Below, in pieces: positions 27,038-36,428 of a stretch of 64,000 nucleotides of DNA (positions are counted from its first letter, which is position 1; each line of letters opens with the position of its first letter). Under the pieces are notes generated by a model. That model made no database searches, was not told the DNA's origin, and saw only the letters and a list, made by a program, of their open reading frames with translations. The position numbers were made by a program, and so were the translations under genes. The DNA comes from Shimia sp. SK013 (lineage in GTDB: Bacteria > Pseudomonadota > Alphaproteobacteria > Rhodobacterales > Rhodobacteraceae): positions 1-64,000 of the forward strand of contig NZ_LAJH01000011.1 of assembly GCF_001292625.1 (NCBI RefSeq), in the 5' to 3' direction.

Positions 27038-27976
27038 CTATTCCATCAACGTCTTGCCAACCATGCGCAGCAAGAAGATCGCGACGATGTTGGCGAGAAT
27101 GACGGCAAAGATGCCGGTGGCGCTGGCGGCGCCAATGTTGTTGTTGGCGAACTCACCAATTAGGTAGGGCAAATTTTTGTTGCCGTTGCCGCGGCTTACG
27201 ATCTCGATTTCAGCGTAAAGTGACAGGTGGAAAATCGCTTGGATCATCACCACAATCGCGATCGGACGACCGAGATGCGGTAGTGTCAAAAAACGGAATT
27301 GCGACCAAACTCCAGCGCCATCAAGCACGGCGGCCTCTTTCTGCTGTTGGTCTTCTGATTGCAGCGAAGTCATGAATATCAAAACCGCAAAGGGTGTCCA
27401 TTGCCACGTGACCATCATAATTACCGCATAAGCCGAAGTTTGCGTGGCACGGAAGGAAATCGGTTCAAATTCCGGCCAGAGTGAAAAGAAGCCCCCTACA
27501 AGCGGTGCGTTCTGTAAGTTTGCTATAAGGTCGTTGATGCCAGCGACGGCCAATCCATTCAGGCCCAACACCGGATCAAGGATCATATTGATCCACAACA
27601 CCGCATTTACCGCCGGCATAACGAAAAACGGAGAGATCAAAAGCACTCGAACGATACCCTGACCGGGAAACGCTTTGTTGATCAAGATGGCGATCAGAAT
27701 GCCTAGAATGACGGTCGCAAATAAAATGCTACAGACAATGAACAGGCTGTTTTGAATGGCGAACCAAAAGTCCTTGGAGTTCATTACGAACTCATAGTTG
27801 CCAAAGCCCCGCCAGTTACTCAGGCTTGGCTTTGTCCATTCAGGACGGCGCAAACTATTCAATACGTAGCGGATAAAAGAAAAATAAAGGGTCATCCCAA
27901 GTGGGACCAACATCCACACCAAAAGCAGCAAGACCGCAGGCGATTGCAAGAGCCTTGGAAGAGTTCTCGTAGACAT
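27038..27976 (-). CDS. smoF: Polyol ABC transporter permease
   Basis: The 312-residue MalF-type permease has six or so membrane segments and an EAA loop at KEAAVLDGAGVWSQFRFLTLPHLGRP. GGGAGGA precedes ATG 27976. The gap before it, after the binding-protein gene, contains a GC-rich hairpin. It partners SmoG in the polyol importer. Confidence 0.92.
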   Translation of the reverse strand: MSTRTLPRLLQSPAVLLLLVWMLVPLGMTLYFSFIRYVLNSLRRPEWTKPSLSNWRGFGNYEFVMNSKDFWFAIQNSLFIVCSILFATVILGILIAILINKAFPGQGIVRVLLISPFFVMPAVNAVLWINMILDPVLGLNGLAVAGINDLIANLQNAPLVGGFFSLWPEFEPISFRATQTSAYAVIMMVTWQWTPFAVLIFMTSLQSEDQQQKEAAVLDGAGVWSQFRFLTLPHLGRPIAIVVMIQAIFHLSLYAEIEIVSRGNGNKNLPYLIGEFANNNIGAASATGIFAVILANIVAIFLLRMVGKTLME

Positions 27977-28092
27977 GAGGCAGTCCTCCCAGCAAAACGA
28001 AGCCGTCGCTTTGCTCGTAAAGTTAAAGGTGCAAAAGATCGGATTTAATTGTCGCTAGTTTGGACACGCAAAACAAGCGACGAATTGGGTTG

Positions 28093-28118
28093 CCGAGGCC
28101 CATCGCAACAGGCCCCGG
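28093..28118 (-). terminator. Hairpin between binding-protein and permease genes
   Basis: On the minus strand CCGGGGCC and GGCCTCGG (28111-28118 and 28093-28100) pair over eight positions with one G-U pair, around a ten-base loop. The hairpin follows the smoE stop at 28129 by about ten bases. No U-tract follows, so a role in mRNA 3'-end stability of the binding-protein message is more likely than termination. Confidence 0.55.
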
Positions 28119-28128
28119 CGGGGAGTGA

Positions 28129-29412
28129 TCAGTAGTAGCCAGCTTCGCGCATGATCGCATCAGCTGCAGCTTGGGATGCGGCAAGCGCGTCATCCACCGA
28201 CTTGGCGCCAGACAGAGCTGCCGCCATTTCCTGTGCCACAGCCGAACCCACTTCTGGGAACTCTGGGATCGCTGCAAACTGAACACCAACATATGGTTTC
28301 AAATCTGTTGCAGCGGGTGCCGCAGATTCAATTGCTGCCATCTCAGCTGCTGCAAATCCGGCAACCGCTTGGAACTCAGGATAGGCGTAAGTTGAAGCGC
28401 GTGTGCCGGTTGGAACCGAGCCCCATCCAAAGTCAGGGTGGTCGGCCACAGCTTTGATGTAAGCTTTGGACGTTGCCCACTCGACGAACGCATGTGCCGC
28501 CTCAGAGTTAGGTGAGCCGGCAGGCACAGCCATCGCCCAAGCCCAGAGCCAGTTTGCACCCACTGGGTTACCCGCATTCGGCGATTGTGCATATGCCACG
28601 CCGTCAACTTCGAGGAAGGACGCCGCGATTGTGGCGTCAATCCACATGCCGCATTTGCCTTCGTTATAGAGCGCAAGGATTTCGTTGAACGAGTTGCCCT
28701 CAGAGCCGGGAGGACCGTAGTTGCCCAGCAAATCTACGTAGAAATTGATCGCAGCCTTCCACTCGTCGCTGTCGATAGTGGGTTTGTAATCCGCATCAAA
28801 CCACGCGCCGCCGAAGGAGTTAACAACAGTGGTGATAAACGCCATGTTGTCACCCCAGCCTGGCTTGCCGCGCAAACAGGCACCGTACACACCGGTATCA
28901 GGGTTGTGAATGGCCGCCGCCGCCGCTTTCACGTTATCCCAGCTGTCGTTGTCCGCAATGGACACACCAGCGGCATCTGTCAGGTCTTTGCGATACATAA
29001 CCATCGAGCTTTCGCCGTAAAATGGAGCGGCATATAGTGTGCCTTCGTGAGACAGGCCGTTGCGCATCGCCGGCAGCATGTCGTCGAGGTCGTAATCAGC
29101 ACCAAAATTCAGTGGCTCGATCCAACCCGCGGCACCCCAAATTGGGGCTTCCTGCATGCCGATGTTGATGATGTCGTATTGCCCGCCGCCGGTGGCTGTA
29201 TCTGACGTGACCTGCTCGCGCAGTACGCCTTCTTCCAGAGAAACCCACTCAAGCTCCACACCGGTTTCTGCGGTGTAGGCTTCAGCAACTTTTTGCATGT
29301 TGATCATGTGACCGTTGTTGACGATCGCAATCGTCAGGCTGTCAGCGTAGGCGCCACCCGCTGAAATCAGCGAGAGAGCGGTCGCCGCCCGAATTGTGTT
29401 CTTCAAGGACAT
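28129..29412 (-). CDS. smoE: Polyol ABC transporter substrate-binding protein
   Basis: The 427-residue extracellular solute-binding protein has a Sec signal (MSLKNTIRAATALSLISAGGAYA, cut near residue 23) and a mature part starting DSLTIAIVNNGHM. Further on are GQYDIINIGMQEAPIW, AAPFYGESSMVMYRKDL and WATSKAYIKAV, as in family 1 sugar and polyol binding proteins. GGGAGGAAA precedes the ATG. It is the first structural gene after the LacI regulator, and an operator-like palindrome lies about 75-90 bp upstream. Confidence 0.92.
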   Translation of the reverse strand: MSLKNTIRAATALSLISAGGAYADSLTIAIVNNGHMINMQKVAEAYTAETGVELEWVSLEEGVLREQVTSDTATGGGQYDIINIGMQEAPIWGAAGWIEPLNFGADYDLDDMLPAMRNGLSHEGTLYAAPFYGESSMVMYRKDLTDAAGVSIADNDSWDNVKAAAAAIHNPDTGVYGACLRGKPGWGDNMAFITTVVNSFGGAWFDADYKPTIDSDEWKAAINFYVDLLGNYGPPGSEGNSFNEILALYNEGKCGMWIDATIAASFLEVDGVAYAQSPNAGNPVGANWLWAWAMAVPAGSPNSEAAHAFVEWATSKAYIKAVADHPDFGWGSVPTGTRASTYAYPEFQAVAGFAAAEMAAIESAAPAATDLKPYVGVQFAAIPEFPEVGSAVAQEMAAALSGAKSVDDALAASQAAADAIMREAGYY

Positions 29413-29482
29413 CCGTTTCCTCCCAATGGTTGGATGTTGCCCTAAAAAGCTACTGCCGAATCTCTCGCTGCGTCAATCGAAA

Positions 29483-29498
29483 TTTAACGCGCGTAAAC
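29483..29498 (-). promoter_or_regulatory. LacI-type operator candidate upstream of smoE
   Basis: On the minus strand the sequence reads GTTTACGCGCGTTAAA. It is built around a central CGCG, with TTTA and TAAA arms as in many LacI-family operators. Its first eleven bases are identical to the site above the LacI gene at 30648-30663. It lies 71 bp upstream of the smoE start, where it could block the promoter. Confidence 0.65.
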
Positions 29499-29528
29499 TT
29501 TATTAATTTTACTTCATTAAATCAAATG

Positions 29529-30560
29529 CTAAGCGGACTCTCTTCGGATCAGTTTGCCTTCAAGCAAGGTTTCCACGCGACGGATTGGGCGCGCATCCGA
29601 CTCAATCATCTCAAAAAGTGTTTGAGCACTTTTACGTGCAATCGCCTCATAATTTTGGGACACAGTGGTCAGAGTTGGGCACGTATAACGCGAGAAAGGA
29701 TGGTCATCATGACCGGCAACTCGCAAAGCGTTTCCCGGCCCCGATCCAACCCGCAACCCAAGCTGAAAAGCTGCGGACAGAAACCCAATGGCTAAACGGT
29801 CGTTGCTGCAGAGAATGGTGTCAGAAGGCAGATTTCGCTCCGAAATTGCGCGCGTACCATTCTGAAAACCAATTTCCTCGAAATCCCATCCCTCGCCAGG
29901 CACCTGAATCAAATGCGGCACATGGCCAAGAGTGTTCATTGCATGCACATAGGCACTTCGTCGTTTTAGCGCGTTCGGGTTAGAGGGCGATTTCATTTCG
30001 AAAAACGCGGGCGGCTCACCGGTCTCACAAAGGTAGTCCACCATAATGCCAACACTCTGATTGTTGTCAGACCCGACAAAGGCTTCTCCCACGGTTTCGA
30101 TATTGGCGTCAAACAGCACAGTTGGCACGTCCGCGCAAAAAGCGCTCAGGCGTTCCGGATCGGACACGCGACCCAAGGGAGCCAGCAGAACCCCGGCAGG
30201 TTTGATTACCCGCAGGTTTTCAAGGTTCTCAATTTCCTGATATGGATCACCATGCGAACCAAGCAAAATTGGGCGATATCCAGCCTCCAGAACAAGATTT
30301 TCAACGTTCCGTGCGATTTCTGCAAAAAACGGGTCGGCCATATATGGGATGACGATGCCGATGTTTTTAGTTAACCGGCGGTTTTGGTTCATTGCATAGA
30401 AATTTGGCTGGTAGTCAAATTTCTCGAGTGCGCCTTCTATGCGAGATCTTGTTGACCGCCGAACACTTGAAGGGTTGTTGAAATATTTGGAGAGCGTTGG
30501 ACGAGAGATGCCGCTCACAGCGGCGAATTCTTCCATATTCTTGATTTTTGGTTCTTTCAT
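29529..30560 (-). CDS. LacI family transcriptional regulator of the polyol operon
   Basis: The 343-residue regulator has an N-terminal helix-turn-helix (EEFAAVSGISRPTLSKYFNNPSSVRRSTRSRI). A hinge DYQPNFYAMNQNRR and a periplasmic-binding-protein-like effector domain (KNIGIVIPYMADPFFAEI) follow. ATG 30560 (MKEPKIKN) is preferred from alignment; the frame runs to 30635 without support. It precedes smoEFGK-mtlK on the same strand and presumably senses a polyol. One operator copy lies above its own start and one above smoE, suggesting autoregulation. Confidence 0.92.
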   Translation of the reverse strand: MKEPKIKNMEEFAAVSGISRPTLSKYFNNPSSVRRSTRSRIEGALEKFDYQPNFYAMNQNRRLTKNIGIVIPYMADPFFAEIARNVENLVLEAGYRPILLGSHGDPYQEIENLENLRVIKPAGVLLAPLGRVSDPERLSAFCADVPTVLFDANIETVGEAFVGSDNNQSVGIMVDYLCETGEPPAFFEMKSPSNPNALKRRSAYVHAMNTLGHVPHLIQVPGEGWDFEEIGFQNGTRAISERNLPSDTILCSNDRLAIGFLSAAFQLGLRVGSGPGNALRVAGHDDHPFSRYTCPTLTTVSQNYEAIARKSAQTLFEMIESDARPIRRVETLLEGKLIRRESA

Positions 30561-30647
30561 GCGGCTGCGCGCCCTTCGCTCGTTTTCGTCAACCGTAGGC
30601 TGCTCATAATTTCTAGATAAGCAGAACCAAACCAAGTTAACAGCAAA

Positions 30648-30663
30648 GTTTACGCGCGGAAAC
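30648..30663 (+). promoter_or_regulatory. LacI-type operator candidate upstream of the regulator gene
   Basis: The sequence GTTTACGCGCGGAAAC is an imperfect palindrome with GTTT and AAAC ends. It shares eleven consecutive bases with the smoE-proximal site on the other strand. It lies 88 bp upstream of the regulator start codon. The presence of two copies flanking the regulator gene is the main support. Confidence 0.65.
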
Positions 30664-31500
30664 GTGGATTGTTTTTTGGGGGGGCGCTTGAGAATTGCAA
30701 ATTCAATTGAACGGGCAAGACTTGGCTGTCAAAAAGCTCGGGTCGTTCCATGTAGTCTTTCGAGGCTCATTCTTTTGCGCGGGAAATGCGTTCCGAGTCC
30801 ACATAGCCGCTTTGCCAAGCACCAAAACGTGTCCGGTTCTCGAACCCCAAATTTGCCCCAGAAAGTGTTTGGCTCCTGTAGTTGCGGGTTACCGATATGA
30901 ACTCGAAGTAGCGATATCGGTCCCCTTTTCTGGCCTAGAGAAACCGACTTAATCCAAGTTTAGGAAGACTGAAATTTTCGTAATTGGGTCGATCGGGCCT
31001 CAATGGGCAAGAGCGCCGAGTGGTTCCGGAAATTCAAGCCGAACTCCTTAACTGGGGTTGATCAAGTGGAATTGCACGGTCGTGCAAAGCTAAAGACTGC
31101 CCTATGAATTCAACCGCCCTCGCTCTAAAAGTGGTGTAGGTTTTGAATGGCCAAGATCGACTTTTCTCAAGAAGCAGGGACAATAGTAGACTATGCGACA
31201 GCCCTCGCTACAAAACCCGATCAAAACGCAGGCCACCAATTATTGTGAAATAAGTTTGAGCGACGGTGCGACGCGGCGGGTACCGCAACTGACCCCCAAC
31301 CGAGTTAACGACCTGAAAGCAAAGAATTTCATTCCGCACCTTGTTCGAGGCCACAGCCGTTCTCGCACCGCAGATAATTTGGTAGAGTGCGACGGCGATA
31401 CCCAGCCAGGAAACTGGAATCTGGGAGCATATGATCCACAAAAGAATGCCTTAAACATCAACAGTTGGCGGTTGATCGTTGCCAATTGCGAGACGCTTTG
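30664..31500. other. Long intergenic stretch without a recognised gene
   Basis: About 840 bp between the LacI gene and the first waaA gene hold only short frames (30664-30900, 31193-31501 plus; 31208-31441 minus). None has a plausible ribosome-binding site together with a recognisable product. Codon use in them does not resemble the neighbours. Decayed coding sequence is possible. The waaA promoter should lie in the last 150 bp. Confidence 0.45.
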
Positions 31501-32805
31501 ATGCAGCGAGGCATGAAAATTGGAGCACAGCTTGGTGCATACCTGCTCCTGAGACCCTTACTGCAACCGTTGATGCGTTTTATCGTTCGTCGCCGGGTAG
31601 ATAAGGGCAAGGATGACGCCGTTCGAAGCGGGGAAAAGCTCGGCGAGACAAAAATGGCTCGTCCGGAGGGAACCGTTATTTGGGTTCATGCTGTCGGGTT
31701 GGGCGAGGTCCTCGCGTTGCGTCCTTTGCTGAACGAATTTCACCGACGGGCGCCCGATATGCATTTTGTCATAACGTCTACAGCGCGTTCCTCAGCAAAA
31801 GTGATTGGTGACAACTTGCCACCCAATGCGGTGCATCAATTTCTGCCGTTGGACGGGCCAAAATTTGTACGTCGGTTTCTGGATCACTGGAGGCCTGCCC
31901 TTTCGATCTGGTCCGAACAGGATTTTTGGCCTGGCGCGATTTACGACACTTCGCGGAGAGGCATTCCATTGGCCTACATCAACGCGCGAATAAACGCTAA
32001 AAGTTACGCAAAACGGCGAAAAATGAAGGGCATATATCGGGCGCTTCTTCCTGAATTCGCGGTTGTCACGGCGCAAGATAACGATACTGCCCAGTACTTG
32101 CGTCAGTTAGGTGCGCGCACACCGCAAGTTTCAATGTCGCTTAAGCCCGCCGCGGAACCGCTTCGCGTGGATGACGGCGAATTGGCTCGGTTTCGAGGCA
32201 AAATTGGATTGCGCAAAGTTTGGGTGGCTGCCTCAACGCATTTGGCAGATGAAGAAAAGGTGCTTGCAGCGCAAGCGCTGTTGGCGAAGGAAGACAATGC
32301 GCCGTTGCTTGTTCTTGTCCCTCGCGTGCCTGACCGCGGCGCGTCGATACGTGAAACAGCCATGGCAAATGGTTTGAGTTGCGTTCAGCGCAGCAAGTGT
32401 GAATATCCTGAGCCAGAAACGGCAGTTTTTCTGGCCGATAGCTTTGGTGAACTTGGGCTTTGGTATCAATTGGCGGACGTTGCCTTTGTTGGTGCTTCCT
32501 TCGGTGGTCTGGGCGGCCACAATCCCTGGGAGCCTGCTTGTTTTGGGCTCTCAGTTCTTCATGGCCCCGCTACGCAAAACTTTGCCACAGATTATCAAGA
32601 GCTGGCCAAAGCAGGTGTCACGCGATTGGTTCCCGAAAATCAGTATACGGCTGAGCGGATTGCAAAATATGTAGAGATGACAATCTGTGATTCCGCTCAA
32701 TACGGGAAAGAGACCTCGAATGCGGCTCACCTTGTTTCTGAGGCACGTGCGGCCCTTGTTCCACTTGCTGACAAACTTCTTTCTCTGATAGGCCCAACGT
32801 CATGA
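31501..32805 (+). CDS. waaA: Kdo transferase (WaaA) family protein, copy 1
   Basis: The 434-residue GT-B glycosyltransferase belongs to the 3-deoxy-D-manno-octulosonic acid transferase family, which adds Kdo to lipid A precursor. There is an N-terminal hydrophobic anchor (LGAYLLLRPLLQPLMRFIV). The catalytic Glu sits in HAVGLGEVLALRPLL (E69), and GASFGGLGGHNPWEPACFG is the C-terminal CMP-Kdo-binding motif. The start is uncertain: ATG 31501, or 31513 giving MKIGAQ. Its stop overlaps the start of a second, divergent waaA copy by ATGA. No other lipid A genes are nearby, which is unusual. Confidence 0.85.
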   Translation: MQRGMKIGAQLGAYLLLRPLLQPLMRFIVRRRVDKGKDDAVRSGEKLGETKMARPEGTVIWVHAVGLGEVLALRPLLNEFHRRAPDMHFVITSTARSSAKVIGDNLPPNAVHQFLPLDGPKFVRRFLDHWRPALSIWSEQDFWPGAIYDTSRRGIPLAYINARINAKSYAKRRKMKGIYRALLPEFAVVTAQDNDTAQYLRQLGARTPQVSMSLKPAAEPLRVDDGELARFRGKIGLRKVWVAASTHLADEEKVLAAQALLAKEDNAPLLVLVPRVPDRGASIRETAMANGLSCVQRSKCEYPEPETAVFLADSFGELGLWYQLADVAFVGASFGGLGGHNPWEPACFGLSVLHGPATQNFATDYQELAKAGVTRLVPENQYTAERIAKYVEMTICDSAQYGKETSNAAHLVSEARAALVPLADKLLSLIGPTS

Positions 32806-34127
32806 TACTGAAGATTTTTATGCTGTTTTACAGATTTCTTTGGGCTGCCTTGCTGCCTTTGATTTTGCTCTACCTCTATGTCCGGGGACGCAAAGACTCG
32901 ATTTACAGGCTAAACATTGCTGAACGTTTCGGGTTTTATAAAAACGTGCTGCCGCAGAACCCAATCTGGGTGCACGCCGTGAGCCTCGGCGAGGTGCGTT
33001 CCGGCATCGCCCTAATTCAAGCGGTGCTTGAGAGAGGCGATACGGTTTTAGTGTCAAATTTCACTCCGGCCGGAAGGCGAGAAGCAGAAAAACAGTTTGC
33101 CGCGGAAATTGAGGCAGGTCAGCTTGCCGTGATTTGGGTGCCATTCGACATGAGCTGGTGTCATCGCCGGCTCATAAAGGCATGCCGTCCACGTATTTGC
33201 CTCCCATTGGAGGTCGAAGTCTGGCCGGCGATGATCGAAACAATGCGCAAGGCCAAGGTCCCGCTCTACCTGTGTAACGCCCAATACGGGAGCCAACCAA
33301 TGGCGCGCGACGACCGAGGTCTTCGTGTCCGACGGAAGATTATTGCCCGTTGCACGGGGGCATTTGTGAAATCTGGCGTCCAAAAGGATCGTTTTGAAGC
33401 CATCGGTTTACGAAACGTGGTGGTAACCGGGGAGCTGCGATTTGATCAGCCGATACCAAGCGACCTTACCGAGGCGGCTTCTTCGTTACGGCATGCGCTT
33501 CAGGCGCCAGAACGCCAAATCTTCACAATCGCCAGCGGTGTGGCTGACGAGGAAGACCTTTATCGCGAAATGATCCTAAGCCTGAGGAAGAAGGCAAAGA
33601 CGCAGGGTCTGGCTCTGCCGCTCGTCGTTTATGTGCCGCGCGCACCGGAAAGGTTTAGAAGCGTCGGGGACAGCCTGGAGCGCGCAGGACTAAAGGTTTG
33701 CCGCCGCTCTGAAGCCTTCTCTGTAGGTACAGAAAACCTGAGCCGCCTGCCGACCTCGTGGGCATCAAATGTCGATGTGTTTTTGGGCGACAGCCTTGGC
33801 GAAATGTATTTCTATCTTTCGTTGGCCGACAAAGTCATCGTAGGGGGCGGATTCAATGAGCGCGGTGCCCACAATATCATTGAACCACTGGCGGTGGGAA
33901 AGCCGGTTTTGGTCGGACCTCATACATGGCCCATTGAGTTTCCATTTGTGGAGGCCGAAGCAGCGGGCGTGGCGCGTAGTTTTGCGAATCCTGAAGATAT
34001 GATGTCCGCTCTCCTTTCAGAGGAAAACGTCAGTCCAGCAAAGCTTTCCAGCTTTGTAGGCGAGCATCGCGGTGCCAGTGCGCGTACGTTAGAGGGGATA
34101 GATGAGGTTGCGGTTCAGTCTGAGTAA
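32802..34127 (+). CDS. waaA: Kdo transferase (WaaA) family protein, copy 2
   Basis: The 441-residue second member of the WaaA family has an N-terminal membrane anchor (FLWAALLPLILLYLYV), VRGRKDSIYRLNIAERFGFY and the catalytic Glu in HAVSLGEVRSG (E64). DVFLGDSLGEMYFYLSLADKVIVGGGFNERGAHNIIEP is the donor-site region. It is clearly diverged from copy 1, so this is not a recent duplication. A single bifunctional WaaA adds both Kdo residues in many bacteria; two adjacent copies suggest split or altered specificity, such as different acceptors. Translation is coupled to copy 1. Confidence 0.9.
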   Translation: MILKIFMLFYRFLWAALLPLILLYLYVRGRKDSIYRLNIAERFGFYKNVLPQNPIWVHAVSLGEVRSGIALIQAVLERGDTVLVSNFTPAGRREAEKQFAAEIEAGQLAVIWVPFDMSWCHRRLIKACRPRICLPLEVEVWPAMIETMRKAKVPLYLCNAQYGSQPMARDDRGLRVRRKIIARCTGAFVKSGVQKDRFEAIGLRNVVVTGELRFDQPIPSDLTEAASSLRHALQAPERQIFTIASGVADEEDLYREMILSLRKKAKTQGLALPLVVYVPRAPERFRSVGDSLERAGLKVCRRSEAFSVGTENLSRLPTSWASNVDVFLGDSLGEMYFYLSLADKVIVGGGFNERGAHNIIEPLAVGKPVLVGPHTWPIEFPFVEAEAAGVARSFANPEDMMSALLSEENVSPAKLSSFVGEHRGASARTLEGIDEVAVQSE

Positions 34128-34442
34128 AACAAGAAACTAACACAAGCAGCTGACCTGATCGTATCCACCCGTGGACGCCGAAGGCGGATTAACTCTTGGT
34201 CCAAGGGTCACTGAGACTGACGACTAATTTGTTCAACCGGTACCACTTGGCCTATCAAGACACACTTCTTGTCTTAGACGTTCTAAGTTTAGTGGCTGAT
34301 CTGCATTTGCGTCATCGGAGCGCTTTGTCCGCCTCTGTAGTACGAAGTTTACCCACCGGCCGCGATTTTGGACTCCGGGAGCGGAACAATGGGCGGCGTA
34401 AAGTTGCCGCCCATAGGTATGGTAGATGCGGGCACGGCCGCA
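34128..34442. other. Convergent intergenic region
   Basis: About 315 bp lie between waaA copy 2 and the end of prpE. No gene is seen. A perfect 9-bp inverted repeat at 34389-34414 is listed separately. Confidence 0.5.
34389..34414. terminator. Bidirectional hairpin between waaA and prpE
   Basis: ATGGGCGGC (34389-34397) and GCCGCCCAT (34406-34414) are perfect complements around an eight-base loop, 28 bp beyond the prpE stop. There is no T-tract on either side, so termination would be weak or Rho-assisted. The position between convergent genes fits a terminator. Confidence 0.55.
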
Positions 34443-36335
34443 TTAGGCGGCTGCATAGCCGATGCTTTTCAACGCCTCTGTGATTTCGTCCAGAATGGCG
34501 GGATCGTCAATGGTTGCGGGCATTTTCCAAGGGGTGCCGTCCGCGATGTTTACCATTGTACCACGCAGGATTTTGCCGGAGCGTGTTTTGGGCAGGCGGT
34601 CAACGACAACCGCTATTTTAAAGGCGGCGACTGGGCCGATTTTTTCGCGCACCAGTTTCACCACTTCTGACACGACTTCGCGGTGGTCGCGGTCTGCGCC
34701 GACGTTCAGGCAAAGGAACCCAACGGGCATCTGGCCTTTTAGTTGATCCGCCACACCAATCACAGCGCATTCTGCCACGTCCGGGTGGCCTGCAAGGACT
34801 TCTTCCATTCCGCCCGTGGAAAGGCGATGACCAGCGACGTTGATGACGTCGTCTGTGCGCGCCATTATGTAGAGATACCCATCTTCGTCGATCATGCCAG
34901 CATCGCCGGTTTCGTAGTAGCCCGGAAAGGTCGTGAGGTAGCTTTTTCGAAAGCGTGCCTCGGCATTCCAAAGGCCTGGAAGCGTTCCGGGGGGCAGGGG
35001 AAGTTTTATGGCAATGGCGCCAAGTTCGTTTGGACCCATTTGGTTGCCGCCTTCGTCAAGGATTTGAACGTCATAGCCCGGCATAGGTTTGGAGGGGCTG
35101 CCTATCTTGACGGGAATCTCTTCGACGCCCAGCGGGTTCGCGGCAATGGCGAACCCGGTTTCCGTCTGCCACCAATGGTCCACCACGGGCACTTTCAGAT
35201 GGTCAAACGCCCATTGAATGGTGTCTGGGTCGGCGCGCTCGCCGGCGAGAAATAGAGCGCCAAGGTTGGACATGTCGTAGTCCTTGATCAGTTTACCTGT
35301 CGGGTCTTCGCGTTTTACAGCTCGGATCGCAGTGGGGGCAGTGAAGAAGCTGCGTACTTTGTGTTCTTCGATCACACGCCAGAAGGAGCCAGCGTCCGGT
35401 GTGCCCACAGGTTTGCCTTCGAACACGATGGTGGTGTTGCCATGCAGCAGCGGACCGTAACAGATGTAGCTGTGGCCCACGACCCAACCGACATCCGAAG
35501 CGGCCCAGAACACATCGCCGGGTTTGACGTTGTAGATCTTCTCCATCGTCCAATAGAGCGCCACCATATGGCCCGCGGAGGCCCGGATCACACCCTTGGG
35601 TGCACCGGTCGTACCAGAGGTATAGAGGATGTAGAGCGGATGATTGCCTGGAACCGAGACACAGTCGGCTTCCGGAGTGTCTTTCTGGAATTCATGCCAA
35701 TCGACATCGCGGCTTTGATTCAGTTCAGCGTGCTCCTCGTCGCGCTGGAGAATCACACAGAGGTCTGGTTTGTGATCGGCGAGTTCAATTGCGCCATCTA
35801 CGAGGGGCTTGTAGTGCACGACACGACCTGGCTCCAACCCGCAGGAGGCAGCGATGATCGCTTTGGGTGTGGCGTCATCGATCCGAACAGCCAATTCGTT
35901 AGAGGCGAAACCGCCAAACACCACCGAATGAATTGCACCAAGCCGGGCGCAGGCCAGCATCGCCACCAGGGCCTCTGGAACCATGGGCATATAAATGATC
36001 ACCCGATCGCCCTTGGTTACACCTTTAGCTGCGAGGCCCCCTGCGAGTGAGGCCACTTGATCGCGCAACTCCGCAAAAGAAACATTGCGCTTTTTGCCGG
36101 TGATCGGACTGTCATATATGATGGCGGTTTGATCGCCGCGGCCTGCCTCGACGTGGCGATCCACGGCGTTGTAACAGGTGTTGCTCATGCTGTCAGAGAA
36201 CCATTCATACAGGCCGTTGCCCTTGTCAGTCAGGGCCTTGCTTGGGGCTTTGTCCCAATCGATGTAGCTTGCGGCCTCAAGCCAAAAGCCTTCGTGATCG
36301 TTTTCCCAACTCTGGTAGACGTCTTTGTATGACAT
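34443..36335 (-). CDS. prpE: Propionyl-CoA synthetase
   Basis: The 630-residue ANL-family enzyme activates propionate (and acetate less well) to the acyl-CoA through an acyl-adenylate. The P-loop YTSGTTGAPKGV, the GDVFWAASDVGWVVGHSYI acyl-pocket region, YETGDAGMIDEDGYLY and the catalytic-Lys motif RSGKILRGT are present. The whole sequence matches PrpE rather than Acs, as in MSYKDVYQSWEND at the start. GGAGGA precedes ATG 36335. A cluster of TTTGCAAA-type half-sites upstream matches the short-chain fatty acyl regulator family. The gene is monocistronic and divergent from a membrane-protein gene. Confidence 0.95.
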   Translation of the reverse strand: MSYKDVYQSWENDHEGFWLEAASYIDWDKAPSKALTDKGNGLYEWFSDSMSNTCYNAVDRHVEAGRGDQTAIIYDSPITGKKRNVSFAELRDQVASLAGGLAAKGVTKGDRVIIYMPMVPEALVAMLACARLGAIHSVVFGGFASNELAVRIDDATPKAIIAASCGLEPGRVVHYKPLVDGAIELADHKPDLCVILQRDEEHAELNQSRDVDWHEFQKDTPEADCVSVPGNHPLYILYTSGTTGAPKGVIRASAGHMVALYWTMEKIYNVKPGDVFWAASDVGWVVGHSYICYGPLLHGNTTIVFEGKPVGTPDAGSFWRVIEEHKVRSFFTAPTAIRAVKREDPTGKLIKDYDMSNLGALFLAGERADPDTIQWAFDHLKVPVVDHWWQTETGFAIAANPLGVEEIPVKIGSPSKPMPGYDVQILDEGGNQMGPNELGAIAIKLPLPPGTLPGLWNAEARFRKSYLTTFPGYYETGDAGMIDEDGYLYIMARTDDVINVAGHRLSTGGMEEVLAGHPDVAECAVIGVADQLKGQMPVGFLCLNVGADRDHREVVSEVVKLVREKIGPVAAFKIAVVVDRLPKTRSGKILRGTMVNIADGTPWKMPATIDDPAILDEITEALKSIGYAAA

Positions 36336-36428
36336 GGGGGTCCTCCTCTTCCTTGCTCTAGGCATAGGGGAGCGGATGCCGTGGCGGCAAGGGGCGCGCG
36401 CAGCCCCGTGTCAGATTATCGCAGGAAA

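Noticed and set aside
31193-31501. 102-residue plus-strand frame before waaA
   Set aside because: No family, no ribosome-binding site, and codon use unlike neighbours; kept only as a note in the intergenic entry.
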